Under the pieces are notes generated by a model. The model searched no databases. It saw nothing but the letters and a program-made list of their open reading frames with translations, and was not told the DNA's origin. A stretch of DNA of 64,000 bases, from positions 431,142 to 495,141 of the forward strand of contig JBFMDV010000005.1 in the NCBI GenBank assembly GCA_040753875.1, in the 5' to 3' direction. The DNA is from Candidatus Zixiibacteriota bacterium. GTDB lineage: Bacteria > Zixibacteria > MSB-5A5 > GN15 > FEB-12. The position numbers and the translations under genes were made by a program. The number at the start of each line of letters is the position of its first letter. Within the stretch, counting starts at the first letter, position 1. Below, in pieces: positions 1 through 9,799 of this stretch.

Positions 1-112
1 AGCAATATCTTATCTGTCGCACAATCTGCGTCTAACCCCCTGCCGAGCGGTCTCCTGATACCCCCACGGGTGCCGACTTACTAAGGTCTCTCGGGAAAGT
101 CCTCGGCGCGAT

Positions 113-1390
113 CTACGGCGCGCTGGGAAGCCTGCGGGCCACCCGCACGCGCTTGATGCGCTGGCCTTCGATCGCCTCAACTGTGAATTCCAGGTCGTGC
201 CAGGAGATTGCAGCTCCTTCTCTTGGTACCGAGCCGACAAGGTCATAAATCAGTCCGCCGACCGTGTCGTAGACTCCCTGCTCGTAATCCGTGCCAAGAT
301 GATCCTGTAGGTCCTCCATGAGAAGTCCGGCATCAACCAGGTATTGCCCATTGCCGACGGCCTGAAAGTCCGCCTCCTCCAGATCATGTTCATCCTGTAT
401 CTCCCCCACGATCTCTTCGAGTACGTCTTCGAGTGTCACCAGGCCGGAAACGCCTCCGTATTCATCAACCACAATAGCAATGTGCAGCTTTTTCATTTTG
501 AATTCGCGAAGCAGTTCACCGATAACCTTGGATTCCGGCACGAAAAACGGCTTGCGCATATAGGCACTCATCACGAATTCCTCACCCGGCGCCGGAAGGT
601 TCGTGAACAGGTCCTTGACATACAGGATGCCGGTAATATGGTCGATAGTCCCCTCGTAGACGGGGAACCGGGAATGGCCGTCGGCACGGATCAACTCCCT
701 GATTTCGCGGAAGCTCATCGATCGTTCTATACCGGTGATGTCTATCCGCGGCACCATGATCTCCCGGACAACCGTCTGGTCCAGCAGGAAGATGCCGCCG
801 ATCATCTTTTTTTCGTCCTCTTCGACCAGCGTTTCGCCAATGCCGGCGTCATCGGCGAGTGTTTCGATAGCTCGCTCGACTATCTCTTCCTTCTCATCCT
901 CAGTCGGCTGGTCTTCCGCCTTCACGCGAGCCATTGCATATCGATACACGACCAGCACCGGCAGAAAGACCACGTACACGGTAGTCACCAGCCAGAAGTA
1001 GCGAGGAAACAGTCTGTTCATGGCCCGCCGAGAGGAACGCCGCGGCAGATACTCAAAGAAGAACAGGTGAATGAGCCATACAATGACAAGCCCAACCGGT
1101 ATCGGGTAGTACGGACTGATATCGACCCGCTGCGAAAGGGACCGCACGAAGAAGATGGTCATGGCAGAGTTCAGGATCAAAACGAACGACTTGAAGACCG
1201 TCGCGATCTGCGTGAGCGCGCGCGGATCGCCGGCCAGACGCATGACGTACTCGCGGCGTCGGCCGCTCATCCTGGGAATCATTGAGATAATCTCTTCCGG
1301 ATCAAGGTACACGGCCAGCGAGTACAAAGAGACGACGTATCCCGTAATCAACGCGCCGGTGGCAATGAGGAAATACAAGAGCGCGTCCAT
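113..1390 (-). CDS. CNNM/CBS-domain transporter-associated membrane protein (HlyC/CorC family)
   Basis: 425 residues. About four hydrophobic segments in residues 1-160 form a CNNM (DUF21) transmembrane region. A paired CBS module follows at about 200-335; its IMVPR and [20 protein letters not shown] stretches are typical of the family. A C-terminal CorC_HlyC ligand-binding domain spans about 345-415. The family is linked to Mg2+/Co2+ efflux or membrane ion homeostasis, and the older 'hemolysin' label should not be taken literally. The ATG follows a GGGAGG ribosome binding site, 6 bases after the ybeY stop. It is the last gene of the aspS-phoH-pgpH-ybeY operon; ybeY next to a CorC-type gene is a common bacterial arrangement. 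The ion transported cannot be told from sequence. Confidence 0.88.
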   Translation of the reverse strand: MDALLYFLIATGALITGYVVSLYSLAVYLDPEEIISMIPRMSGRRREYVMRLAGDPRALTQIATVFKSFVLILNSAMTIFFVRSLSQRVDISPYYPIPVGLVIVWLIHLFFFEYLPRRSSRRAMNRLFPRYFWLVTTVYVVFLPVLVVYRYAMARVKAEDQPTEDEKEEIVERAIETLADDAGIGETLVEEDEKKMIGGIFLLDQTVVREIMVPRIDITGIERSMSFREIRELIRADGHSRFPVYEGTIDHITGILYVKDLFTNLPAPGEEFVMSAYMRKPFFVPESKVIGELLREFKMKKLHIAIVVDEYGGVSGLVTLEDVLEEIVGEIQDEHDLEEADFQAVGNGQYLVDAGLLMEDLQDHLGTDYEQGVYDTVGGLIYDLVGSVPREGAAISWHDLEFTVEAIEGQRIKRVRVARRLPSAP

Positions 1391-1396
1391 AGCCGG

Positions 1397-1828
1397 CTAC
1401 CTCCCGCAAACCTCGGCCAGATATAGCGCTTCGCGTGCTTTCATGCGGGCAGCTTCGGACGGCTTCTTGTGGTTGTAGCCGAACAGATGGAGCAGGCCGT
1501 GGCAGACGAGCCACAGGAACTCATCGACCAGCGGCCGCGCGGCTGACTCAGCCTGGCGACGAGCGGTCGGGACGGAGATATATATCTCGCCAAACACCGC
1601 ACTCTCGCGCGTTGGCTGGTCGAGATTGAACGACAACACGTCGGTCGGCTTATCCATCCGGCGGTAGGTGCGGTTCAATGCGCGGATCTTCTGGTCAGTC
1701 GTGAACACCAGGTTGATATCGGCTCGCCAGTCATGGGCTGCCTCGCCGGCCACGACCAGTTCAAACAGCTCGCGTATCTTCTTCCCCGGCAGCCGGGTCC
1801 TGGCCTCACGGTACATCCTCAATTGCAT
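1397..1828 (-). CDS. ybeY: Endoribonuclease YbeY (16S rRNA maturation)
   Basis: 143 residues, a normal length for YbeY. The zinc-binding signature HGLLHLFGYNH near residues 109-119 supplies the three metal-ligating histidines, and the upstream TDVLSFNLD segment is also conserved in the family. YbeY is a single-strand-specific metalloendoribonuclease acting in 16S rRNA 3' end processing and ribosome quality control. It begins one base after the stop of the upstream HD-phosphohydrolase gene, so it is probably translated from the shared aspS operon mRNA. All catalytic residues look intact. Confidence 0.93.
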   Translation of the reverse strand: MQLRMYREARTRLPGKKIRELFELVVAGEAAHDWRADINLVFTTDQKIRALNRTYRRMDKPTDVLSFNLDQPTRESAVFGEIYISVPTARRQAESAARPLVDEFLWLVCHGLLHLFGYNHKKPSEAARMKAREALYLAEVCGR

Positions 1829-1829
1829 G

Positions 1830-4082
1830 TCACACCCTCCCCTTCTCCTTCTGTGGATAGGCCACGCGCTGGTGGAAGGCGCCGATCAGCATCTGCGCGA
1901 ACGCTTCGCGAATTCGCGCCAGATCACGTAACGTCAGCGGGCACTCGTCGAGTTCTCCCGACTGGAAGCGGTCGTTGATGATCCGCTGGATCAGACTTTG
2001 AATCCGGGCCGGCTTGGGATCATCGAGCGTCCGACTGGCCGCTTCAACGGCATCGGCGAGCATGGCAATCCCGGTCTCTCGCGTCTGCGGCCTTGGACCG
2101 GGGTAGCGGAACTTGTCCATGGAGGCCGGGTCCGTTCCCTGCTCCAGAGCCTTGTTGTAAAAATAGGTCATCACCATCGTACCGTGATGCTCTTCGATGA
2201 AGTTGAGCACGTCGTCAGGAATATCCGCTTCTTCGCCGAGTAGTCTTCCCCGTTTCACGTGAGCCGACAGGATCAACGATGACATCGAAGGAGAAAGCGC
2301 TTCGTGGCGTGACTTGACACTGAGTTGGTTTTCTACGAAGTACTCGGGAATCTCGATCTTGCCGATGTCATGATAATAGCACCCAACGCGTGCCAGGAGG
2401 GCGTTGGCGCCGATTGCCTTGGCGGCGGCCTCGCTCAGATTCCCCACACTTATGGAGTGATGATACGTGCCCGGTGCCTCCAGCGCGAGCCGCTTGAGCA
2501 ACGGGTGATTGAGGTCCGAAAGCTCCAACAGCGTAATATCGGTCGTGATGCCGAACATCGATTCGAACACCGGCAGGATGCCGATCGTCAGGATCGATGA
2601 GAAGAACGCCGCTGCCGCACCAAAGCCGATCTGCACGGCCAGCTCGTGTCGCGGGCTCAATTTCAATGTTTCCACCACGTATATGAGCGCGACATACGCC
2701 AGCATGACCGAAAACATGATGCGGTAGAAATGCGACCGTTTGCGCACCTCACGAGAGGTGAAGCAGGCAACCGTGCCAATCACAATCGTCATAAGACTGA
2801 GCGTGAAGTCGAATCGATGTAGAACACCGAGCAGCAGTGCCAGAATGATCGTCGATAGCATACCGATCTCGGCGTCATACAGGACCGTTACCATGATGGG
2901 GAGAACAGCTATCGGATACAGGTAGGCGCCATGTTCGATACCGAGACGCTTGACGATGTACACCAACAGGAGCTGGAGGACGAATACGAGAAAGAGCGCC
3001 AACAGCCGGGGATTGGATCGAAAGGTGTCCGGACGGAAGTAAAACAAGAACAGATATTGAATGCCGAACGCAGCCAGCACGAGCAAAATGCGCGCGATGA
3101 CCGGCCAGAGAGCGACCGGCCACCCCTCGGAAAGCGCCTTCGAATGGCGGATTCGGGCGAGCTCGTTGAGCACCGCCTCTTGTCTGTCTCCCACGCGCAT
3201 GCCGGCTCGCACGATGATGTCACCGGTGTTGAGCGTCTCCTTCACAGGCGATATCTGCGCCATACTTTCATTCACTCGGCGATTGTATTCCGCCATATCG
3301 ACCCAGAGATTCGGCTGCAGGAATCCCCGGCCGATCAGGTAATAGAATTCGACGTCGATCGAATCCGTGGCCCCCAGACGATTCAGCGCGGTGAGGAGCC
3401 GCCCGTTAGCCAGCGCCAGGTCAAGCAGGCGGTCCCGAGGGTAAACGCTCTCGCGTTCTCCCTGTCGCACCGTGACCGTCACCTGTCGAGAAACCGGCAA
3501 CGCGTTGAGGTCCTGCATCACCCCGATGTTGTAGATCTCCTCGGCGTAGATACGTTCCAGACGGAGTCGGAGAAGTTCGATGCTCTCTGGCGATGAAAGC
3601 GCCTTCGTTATAGCTGTCTGGCTGATGAACGGAAACCGGGCTGCGACCGCTTCGTCGCGATCCGCCTGGGCTTCCGGTCCCGGACCAATCGGGACAACAC
3701 GCAGAGAATCGATCAGATTGACAAAAACATTAAGCGAGGTATAGACATTTTGCGAGGTAGCCGTATCCTTATTGATCACGTATGGGATGGAGTTCTTCAC
3801 CATCTCGTGCTCTTCATCGAGTTCACGCTGGCTCTTGTAGACCACGATCTGAAACGGTGCCAGCACATCCGCGGCGCTGATATCACCGCGGTGCGGCATG
3901 TCAAGGGGGTTGAAAAGATCCTCGCCCGGGTACGCCAGGCCGATGAGAATCGATGTCGCCACCAGAAGCAGAATCTTGATCGTGCGGGAGCGTGCCGACG
4001 GCACGTATTTCACCCGCGTGTCGCTCTGCACCTTGAGCAGGCGCTTGATACTGCGCTTCAGTTTCAGGAGAAGTGAATACAT
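1830..4082 (-). CDS. 7TM-HD family phosphohydrolase (PgpH-like, cyclic-di-AMP hydrolase type)
   Basis: 750 residues in the usual 7TMR-HD order. There is one N-terminal transmembrane helix (about 30-50), a long extracytoplasmic 7TM-HDED domain (about 60-310), a block of seven membrane helices (about 325-510), then a cytosolic HD domain with HH, HDIGK and a later EEHHG motif. PgpH of Listeria, the best known member, hydrolyses cyclic-di-AMP to pApA. Position between phoH and ybeY is the classic neighbourhood of the family. Substrate assignment rests on family knowledge; no cyclic-di-AMP synthase lies in the window. The start lacks a strong Shine-Dalgarno sequence. Confidence 0.9.
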   Translation of the reverse strand: MYSLLLKLKRSIKRLLKVQSDTRVKYVPSARSRTIKILLLVATSILIGLAYPGEDLFNPLDMPHRGDISAADVLAPFQIVVYKSQRELDEEHEMVKNSIPYVINKDTATSQNVYTSLNVFVNLIDSLRVVPIGPGPEAQADRDEAVAARFPFISQTAITKALSSPESIELLRLRLERIYAEEIYNIGVMQDLNALPVSRQVTVTVRQGERESVYPRDRLLDLALANGRLLTALNRLGATDSIDVEFYYLIGRGFLQPNLWVDMAEYNRRVNESMAQISPVKETLNTGDIIVRAGMRVGDRQEAVLNELARIRHSKALSEGWPVALWPVIARILLVLAAFGIQYLFLFYFRPDTFRSNPRLLALFLVFVLQLLLVYIVKRLGIEHGAYLYPIAVLPIMVTVLYDAEIGMLSTIILALLLGVLHRFDFTLSLMTIVIGTVACFTSREVRKRSHFYRIMFSVMLAYVALIYVVETLKLSPRHELAVQIGFGAAAAFFSSILTIGILPVFESMFGITTDITLLELSDLNHPLLKRLALEAPGTYHHSISVGNLSEAAAKAIGANALLARVGCYYHDIGKIEIPEYFVENQLSVKSRHEALSPSMSSLILSAHVKRGRLLGEEADIPDDVLNFIEEHHGTMVMTYFYNKALEQGTDPASMDKFRYPGPRPQTRETGIAMLADAVEAASRTLDDPKPARIQSLIQRIINDRFQSGELDECPLTLRDLARIREAFAQMLIGAFHQRVAYPQKEKGRV

Positions 4083-4103
4083 ATGGCGACCATCCCTGCC
4101 GCC

Positions 4104-5087
4104 CTACTCTTTGTGTCGGCCGTCTTCGTGCTTCTCGTACGCCTTGATGATGCTCTGAACGAGCTGGTGACGGATAACATCCTTTTCCGTCAGATAGATG
4201 AACTCGATTCCCGGTATTCCTTTCAGAATCTTCTGCACTTTCACCAGCCCGGACTGGCGGCGGTCCGCCAGGTCTATCTGCGTAATATCGCCGGTTATCA
4301 CCGCCTTGGACTTCTCGCCTATCCGCGTGAGAAACATCTTCATCTGCGCATTGGTCGTATTCTGGGCCTCATCGAGTACCACGAATGCCTCGTTGAGCGT
4401 CCGTCCCCGCATGAATGCCAGCGGCGCAATCTCGATCACTCCCATCTCCAACAGCTTGGCGATTTTGTCCGGCTGCATCATGTCGTAAAGCGCATCGTAA
4501 ACCGGCCGAAGATACGGGTCAACTTTTGCACGAATATCCCCCGGCAGAAAGCCGAGTGACTCCCCCGCCTCCACTGCCGGTCGGCAAAACACGATCCGAT
4601 TCACCCGTTTTGTTTTCAGCTCGGCCACCGCCATCGCCACTGCTAAATAAGTCTTGCCGGTACCGGCCGGTCCAATGGAAAACACGATGTCATGTCTGTC
4701 CACCGCCTCCACATACCGTGTCTGGCCGATTGTCTTTGGTTTGATGACCTTCTTGAGTGCGCTGGTCAAAAGCGCTTCGGTGGAGATATCGTTGGCCGGC
4801 CCCTGGCCGTTCTCCTTTACCATCGAGATGGCGTAGTTGATATACTGCTCAGTGATAAAATCCCCCGCCTTTATCCGGGTAATCAAATCCCCCAGCAGGC
4901 GTACAACCTGCTCCACATCCTGCGGCGTCCCTTCCACCGTGATGCGGTCGCCGCGGGCGATGATCTTGCTGGCAAAGCGCGCTTCAATCAAACGCAGAAA
5001 CAGATCGTTCTGCCCGAACAGAAGCCGCTGGTCGATTCCCTCGACTGCCAGTGTCCGTGATCGTCTTTCTTCCGTTTCCAGATTCAT
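4104..5087 (-). CDS. phoH: PhoH family ATPase
   Basis: 327 residues. The Walker A motif GPAGTGKTYLA and Walker B region VVLDEAQN define a PhoH-type P-loop ATPase, and ITGDITQIDL and the C-terminal RHQLVQSIIKAYE match the family core. The N-terminal ~100 residues form the small KH-like extension of long PhoH proteins. PhoH proteins are RNA-associated ATPases of unsettled function; co-occurrence with ybeY suggests a role in RNA metabolism. It starts 5 bases after the aspS stop and is followed after 21 bases by pgpH, so it is in the same operon. Confidence 0.92.
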   Translation of the reverse strand: MNLETEERRSRTLAVEGIDQRLLFGQNDLFLRLIEARFASKIIARGDRITVEGTPQDVEQVVRLLGDLITRIKAGDFITEQYINYAISMVKENGQGPANDISTEALLTSALKKVIKPKTIGQTRYVEAVDRHDIVFSIGPAGTGKTYLAVAMAVAELKTKRVNRIVFCRPAVEAGESLGFLPGDIRAKVDPYLRPVYDALYDMMQPDKIAKLLEMGVIEIAPLAFMRGRTLNEAFVVLDEAQNTTNAQMKMFLTRIGEKSKAVITGDITQIDLADRRQSGLVKVQKILKGIPGIEFIYLTEKDVIRHQLVQSIIKAYEKHEDGRHKE

Positions 5088-5092
5088 ACCTG

Positions 5093-6925
5093 TTACTGGC
5101 GCTGCGTATCTCCCTTGATTATAAGTCCCAACTCCGCAAGCTGCTCGTCATCAATCGGGGTCGGCGCGCCGTCCATCGGCGATATCGCGTTGGCCGTCTT
5201 CGGAAACGCGATCACATCGCGGATAGAATCAGCACCGGTCATCAGCGCCACTAACCGGTCAAGTCCCGGCGCGATCCCCGCATGCGGCGGGGCGCCGTAT
5301 TCCAACGCACGCAACAGAAAGCCAAACATCCGCTCCGCTCTCTCTTGATTGATGCCAAGTATCGCTAATATCTTCTCCTGCAACTCTCGACGGTTGATCC
5401 GCTGCCCGCCCGATGCTATCTCCCAGCCATTAACTACTAAGTCGTACTGAAGCGCCCGCGCCTGACGCCAGGGATGGCGAAGGTCCGTTCCGGGAAGGTT
5501 GCTCGTAAAGCCGGCATCGATAAATGCCAAGTCCTCTTCCATCGGATGCGACACGATATTGTGCATTGCCTGCCATCTGCCTGATGGCTCATCATACTCG
5601 AACAGCGGGAAGTTTGTCACCCAAAGAAAACTAAACTCCCCAGCCTTTATCAAGCCATGTTCACGCCCAAGCAGCAGCCGCAACTGCCCCAGTATCGACT
5701 CCGTCTTGAGCCGCTTGTCCGAGATAATAAACAGCGCATCCCCTTTGGCAACGCCTGCTTTTTCGCACAGCTTGTTCTTGACCTCTTCACCAACGAACTT
5801 CAGAATCGGTGACTTATCCTCGGCATCCGTCCGAAGGATATACGCAAGACCGCCTGCGCCCAACTCCTTCGCTTTGGCGGTCAGGTCGTCAATCTGTTTA
5901 CGCGAGTAAGACCCACCCCCTTTGAGCACGAACCCCTTCACCACCCCGCCGGTACCCAGCGTATCCGTGAACACTTTGAATCCGCACCCGGCCACTGCTT
6001 CACTCAAATCGACTATCTCCATCCCGAACCGAAGGTCCGGCTTGTCGATTCCCCAGCGGTCCATCACCTCGGCGTACGCAAATCGTGGGAAGGGCGTCTT
6101 CACTTCCACGTTCAGCACTGTCTTGAAAACATGCTTCATCAATCCTTCGATAACGGCGAACACGTCATCTGGCGTGACATACGACATCTCCATGTCGATC
6201 TGCGTATGCTCCGGCTGACGGTCCGAGCGGAGGTCTTCATCGCGAAGGCACCGCGCCAGTTGGAAATACTTGTCGAACCCGGAAATCATCAGGATTTGCT
6301 TGAGCAATTGCGGCGACTGTGGCAGCGCGTAGAACTTGCCGTTCTGCACCCGGCTCGGTACCACGTAATCGCGCGCTCCTTCCGGCGTGGAGCGGATCAG
6401 CAGCGGCGTTTCGATCTCATAGAATCCCACGCTGCTCAGGTAATTGCGAATAGCCATCGTGGTTTCATGCCGAAGGCGCATTTTCTCCTGAAGCGGTTTA
6501 CGCCGAAGGTCCAAGTATCGGTACTCCAGTCGAAGCAACTCAGCCGCATTCGTATTGTCCGTAATATCAAACGGCGGCGTCTTGGACTCGGCCAGCGTGT
6601 AAAATTCGTCCGCCACCACTTCGATTTCGCCGGTTGCCAGCTTAGGGTTGGCGGTGCCGTTGGGGCGTTGGTGCACTTTCCCTTTCACCGCGACTACGAA
6701 TTCGTTTCGTGCCCGTTGAGCGGCGGCCAGCATCTCGGAATCCATTGTCTCCGGGTCAATTTTGACCTGGGTGATACCGTACCGGTCTCGGAGGTCCAGA
6801 AACAGGATACCACCGAGGTTACGGTAGGCATTGACCCAGCCGTTGAGCCGGACGGTTGTTCCAATGTCGGGGGGACGAAGTTGGCCACAGGTGTGAGTAC
6901 GTTTCAGTTGTAAAAAGTGGGGCAC
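5093..6925 (-). CDS. aspS: Aspartyl-tRNA synthetase (bacterial type)
   Basis: 610 residues, the length of bacterial AspRS with the GAD insertion. Order: OB-fold anticodon-binding domain (about 1-105), class II catalytic core with motif 2 (FQLARCLRDEDLRSDRQPE), GAD insert (about 290-410), and motif 3 (GIAPGLDRLVALMTGADSIR) near the C terminus. It charges tRNA-Asp; whether it discriminates against tRNA-Asn cannot be judged here. The start is GTG, chosen because an AGAGGAA ribosome binding site sits a few bases upstream and the next residues match the family N terminus. It is the first gene of a five-gene minus-strand operon. Confidence 0.95.
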   Translation of the reverse strand: MPHFLQLKRTHTCGQLRPPDIGTTVRLNGWVNAYRNLGGILFLDLRDRYGITQVKIDPETMDSEMLAAAQRARNEFVVAVKGKVHQRPNGTANPKLATGEIEVVADEFYTLAESKTPPFDITDNTNAAELLRLEYRYLDLRRKPLQEKMRLRHETTMAIRNYLSSVGFYEIETPLLIRSTPEGARDYVVPSRVQNGKFYALPQSPQLLKQILMISGFDKYFQLARCLRDEDLRSDRQPEHTQIDMEMSYVTPDDVFAVIEGLMKHVFKTVLNVEVKTPFPRFAYAEVMDRWGIDKPDLRFGMEIVDLSEAVAGCGFKVFTDTLGTGGVVKGFVLKGGGSYSRKQIDDLTAKAKELGAGGLAYILRTDAEDKSPILKFVGEEVKNKLCEKAGVAKGDALFIISDKRLKTESILGQLRLLLGREHGLIKAGEFSFLWVTNFPLFEYDEPSGRWQAMHNIVSHPMEEDLAFIDAGFTSNLPGTDLRHPWRQARALQYDLVVNGWEIASGGQRINRRELQEKILAILGINQERAERMFGFLLRALEYGAPPHAGIAPGLDRLVALMTGADSIRDVIAFPKTANAISPMDGAPTPIDDEQLAELGLIIKGDTQRQ

Positions 6926-7175
6926 GTATTCCTCTTTAACTTTTTGCCGTGTAAATAATTATCGGCCGGCGGGCCGATTTGGTAGAGTGCGTCGTTTGAA
7001 TCATTCGCCAGCCTGAAAGTAGGGGCTGGGGGGACGGAAGTCAAGAGGGGGATACACTCAGCAACTGCGCACATAGATCGAACTTGCCGCGCGGGATTAA
7101 GTGCAGTATGTTATCGAAGATCACGCGCAAATATGGGCAAGCGGTTGGGTGCGGGCAGAGGAAGGTCAGCTTTTT

Positions 7176-8372
7176 ATGATGACAGATATCCAGATCGAAG
7201 GGTTCAAGAGCTTCGGCGCGCCAAATCCCCGACTCAGATTGGGGCCCTTGAATTTCCTCGTTGGCGCTAATGCCTCTGGAAAGTCTAATTTCATAGCCGC
7301 ACTGCAGTTTGTTCAGAATGCAGTGGTCCAAAACGTGGATTATGCTGTGAACGAGCTTGGCGGAACTGCAGAAGTCCGTAACAAAATCCTGCGTGAGCGC
7401 GAGCTACCAAAGCCGGTCAGGTTTTTCCTTCGAAGTGACACGTCGTGGGGGTTCGCAGTCGATAATCGGGAGTGGAGAACACAGTGGATCGAATATGAAG
7501 TCTCATTGAACCTCAGAGGGGATGCACCCTCGCCAGTCGTAGCGACGGAATCTCTAGTCGCACAGGTCGAAAACGGCGGGAAAGCAAAACGATTTGAGCT
7601 AAAGCGCGATGCAAGTAATGTCTCGATTGTGAACCCGACCTCTGGCTCAGGAGCCAAACTAGAATTGGCGATCCCCGAGCCCGAGCAGAATCGTCTCGCG
7701 CTCGGAGTCGGTTTTTATGCGCTTCCTGCTGTGTTCTTAAGGAAAGAGATTGAAAGTTGGCGATTTTTCAACATTAGTCCAAAGGTCGCACGTGAGCCGT
7801 ACAAGGAATTGCCCGATGTAGGATTGGGAACGTCGGGCGAAAATCTAGCTGTCGTGCTTCACAATATTGAGAAGAACCCGAAGGCCTTGGAAGCAATTGT
7901 TCGCGGGCTCCGCGGAGCGGTGCCTGGATTCAAATCCCTGAAAACCGTAAGGCTGCCCGTGGAGGGGAAATACGCCTTTCAGGTTATTGAGGAGCGTATC
8001 AAAGCAATTAACCCGTCGTCCGTGTCCGATGGTACGATTCGGCTACTATCGCTGCTGGTTGTAACCCAATGGATGAGTGAGGATTCGCAGTTGATTGCAA
8101 TCGAGGAGCCTGAAAATGGACTCCACCCACACCTATCTGGATATATCGTCGATATTCTAAAAGCCGCCTCCCTGGAGAAACAACTCATTGTGACAACTCA
8201 TAATCCCGAATTCCTCAACTCCTTGAGTCCGGATCAAGTCATCATGTTTGAGAAAAAGGACGGCATAACTCAGACAAAAAAGGCCAGCGATATCGATCAG
8301 ATTGGTGTGTTTAGCAAGCATTTTCGCCTTGGTGAGCTCTGGGAGCAAGGCACTCTCGGGGGAATATTGTGA
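7176..8372 (+). CDS. AAA-type (SMC/OLD-like) ATPase, first gene of a putative defence pair
   Basis: 398 residues from an ATG preceded by GAGGAAGG; a second ATG follows immediately. Walker A GANASGKS is at about 30-37, an ABC-like signature (SVSDGTIRLLSLL) is in the C-terminal half, Walker B is LIAIEEPENG at about 306-315, and a switch histidine lies in VTTHNPEFLN. These are traits of the AAA_15/AAA_21 family of OLD-like and SMC-like ATPases. The stop overlaps the next gene by four bases (GTGA), implying translational coupling to a TOPRIM-like partner. ATPase plus TOPRIM pairs include OLD nucleases and the PARIS and AbiL systems, so a phage-defence role is inferred. Lower GC and abrupt placement between aspS and unrelated genes suggest horizontal acquisition. 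Confidence 0.85.
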   Translation: MMTDIQIEGFKSFGAPNPRLRLGPLNFLVGANASGKSNFIAALQFVQNAVVQNVDYAVNELGGTAEVRNKILRERELPKPVRFFLRSDTSWGFAVDNREWRTQWIEYEVSLNLRGDAPSPVVATESLVAQVENGGKAKRFELKRDASNVSIVNPTSGSGAKLELAIPEPEQNRLALGVGFYALPAVFLRKEIESWRFFNISPKVAREPYKELPDVGLGTSGENLAVVLHNIEKNPKALEAIVRGLRGAVPGFKSLKTVRLPVEGKYAFQVIEERIKAINPSSVSDGTIRLLSLLVVTQWMSEDSQLIAIEEPENGLHPHLSGYIVDILKAASLEKQLIVTTHNPEFLNSLSPDQVIMFEKKDGITQTKKASDIDQIGVFSKHFRLGELWEQGTLGGIL

Positions 8373-8953
8373 TAATTGGCGTCGGCGTAGAGGGACCGTC
8401 GGATCTAAGATTCTGGACCAAGGTGCTCCACAAACACCTCCCACACGTTAAGTTCGATGTTAGAAATATGAAGAATCGTTCGAGGCTCATACGCGAAACG
8501 AACAGACTTCTGGAGAGTTTCCGCCACCTTCATTACAACTCATGTTTGGTCCTGCTTGATAGGGACAGCGCTCCATGCAATTCCGAGGTGTTGTCCGAGT
8601 TCGATGAGCTGGTACGATCAGAGGCCACCAAGCCTCTCACCGAAAGATACCTTCACATTCTTATAGCCGTTCGTGAACTTGAGGCGTGGTACCTCGCGGA
8701 CGAACAGGCGATTCAAACTGTCTTCCCCAACCAAGATTATCAAGCACCGCATGACACCAGCGAGTTGAACGCTGAAAGAGTGATATCGAGCTTCTGGAAG
8801 AGTGAATTCGGTGGAAGTGCCCTAAATAAGATAGAGTTGGCGGGACTAATTTCTCCCAAGTTTTCTCCCCAGCGCGCAATGGAGTGCTCCACATCTTTCA
8901 TGCACACTTGGAAGAGAATCACATTCACTGTTTCTCAAGGTTCTGGTCGATAG
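8369..8953 (+). CDS. DUF4276-like / TOPRIM-fold putative nuclease, partner of the ATPase
   Basis: 194 residues, GTG start overlapping the ATPase stop. The TOPRIM-like acidic pattern is visible: Glu in VGVEGPSD (residue 8), DRD in LVLLDRDSA (64-66), and Glu residues in AVRELEAWYLAD (103-105). Length and motifs match DUF4276, whose members are often encoded next to AAA ATPases. The likely role is a metal-dependent nuclease or effector controlled by the upstream ATPase, inferred from the OLD and PARIS analogy. The last ~20 residues are not clearly conserved, so slight C-terminal alteration is possible. About 250 bases without a gene follow. Confidence 0.75.
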   Translation: MIIGVGVEGPSDLRFWTKVLHKHLPHVKFDVRNMKNRSRLIRETNRLLESFRHLHYNSCLVLLDRDSAPCNSEVLSEFDELVRSEATKPLTERYLHILIAVRELEAWYLADEQAIQTVFPNQDYQAPHDTSELNAERVISSFWKSEFGGSALNKIELAGLISPKFSPQRAMECSTSFMHTWKRITFTVSQGSGR

Positions 8954-9200
8954 CCCTTGCCCGGTGCTCCATCATTCATGGTGGGTTTGATTCACCGGAG
9001 GATTATAACTGCGAAATTTGACCATAATTGGCGGGTCACCAGTCCGAAAATACGCATCTTCTTTTCTGCCGAAAAACCAAATTCACGTTCCAGGCTTCCA
9101 CAGAGTCACTCCTCGGTTCGTCTTCCCCATTGACACCGGAAGAAAAACCGCCCGTATTGGTATTGTGGCTAACAAGGAACCAAACTGGAGGCTTTGAGCG

Positions 9201-9626
9201 ATGAATTTCAGAAACCTGATCCCAACCGCCCTGGCGCTGGCAGTGGTGGCACTGGCCACCTCGTGCGAAGACAAAGGAACTCAGCCGAAAGACCACCCGA
9301 TTGTCGGCAACTGGCGATGGGTTTCCTCGTGCGGCGGTTTTGCCTACAACTGCACCTGGGCCGATTCGACCGGCAAGTTTCGGGGTGTGACATTTGAGCG
9401 CAACGGCAGATACTCTGAATGGGGAGACGTCGTTTTCCCGCTCGCCAGCCGCTATCACATAGTGCGTAGACCCCGATGGTCCCCCAGCGACAGCGCCGAC
9501 TTCGTACTGATCGATAACCGCTCTCCTGATATGTACATCGAGAAACTGACCAAGGACACGCTTGTGCTTAGTGAATATTGCCTGGACTGCTTCGGCCACA
9601 CCTACGTCCGGCTCGGAAATATCTAA
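9201..9626 (+). CDS. Small outer-membrane or periplasmic lipoprotein, lipocalin-like
   Basis: 141 residues. An N-terminal signal peptide ends in a lipobox (LATSC), giving Cys22 as the lipidated residue. The mature part opens with IVGNWRWVSSCGG, the style of small lipocalin-like (META/DUF-type) lipoproteins in FCB bacteria, and has four further cysteines that could form disulfides. A GGAGG ribosome binding site lies 9 bases before the ATG. No operon partner: the next gene is on the other strand. Specific function unknown. Confidence 0.75.
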   Translation: MNFRNLIPTALALAVVALATSCEDKGTQPKDHPIVGNWRWVSSCGGFAYNCTWADSTGKFRGVTFERNGRYSEWGDVVFPLASRYHIVRRPRWSPSDSADFVLIDNRSPDMYIEKLTKDTLVLSEYCLDCFGHTYVRLGNI

Positions 9627-9737
9627 CGAGCAGTCTGCCCGTTCCGTTGGGTCTTGCGCGACCGAGGCAGGATCAGTTCGTTCGAATTAACTTGTCGCGA
9701 CAATGCCGAGGTCACGTGTGACCCGACGGTTTTTATG

Positions 9738-9789
9738 TTCGGTCAGGTCCTGTCGTCCGCCATCTGGCGGATGATGTGACCTGACCGAA
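9738..9789. repeat. Long perfect hairpin, probable bidirectional transcription terminator or REP-like element
   Basis: Arms TTCGGTCAGGTC (9738-9749) and GACCTGACCGAA (9778-9789) pair perfectly, and an inner TCCGCC/GGCGGA stem stacks inside. It lies between convergent genes (lipoprotein ending 9626 and sorting-domain protein ending 9800), as expected for a shared terminator. T-runs are weak on both sides (TTTTT precedes it on the plus strand), so a repeat element is also possible. Confidence 0.6.
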
Positions 9790-9799
9790 ATGCACAACT

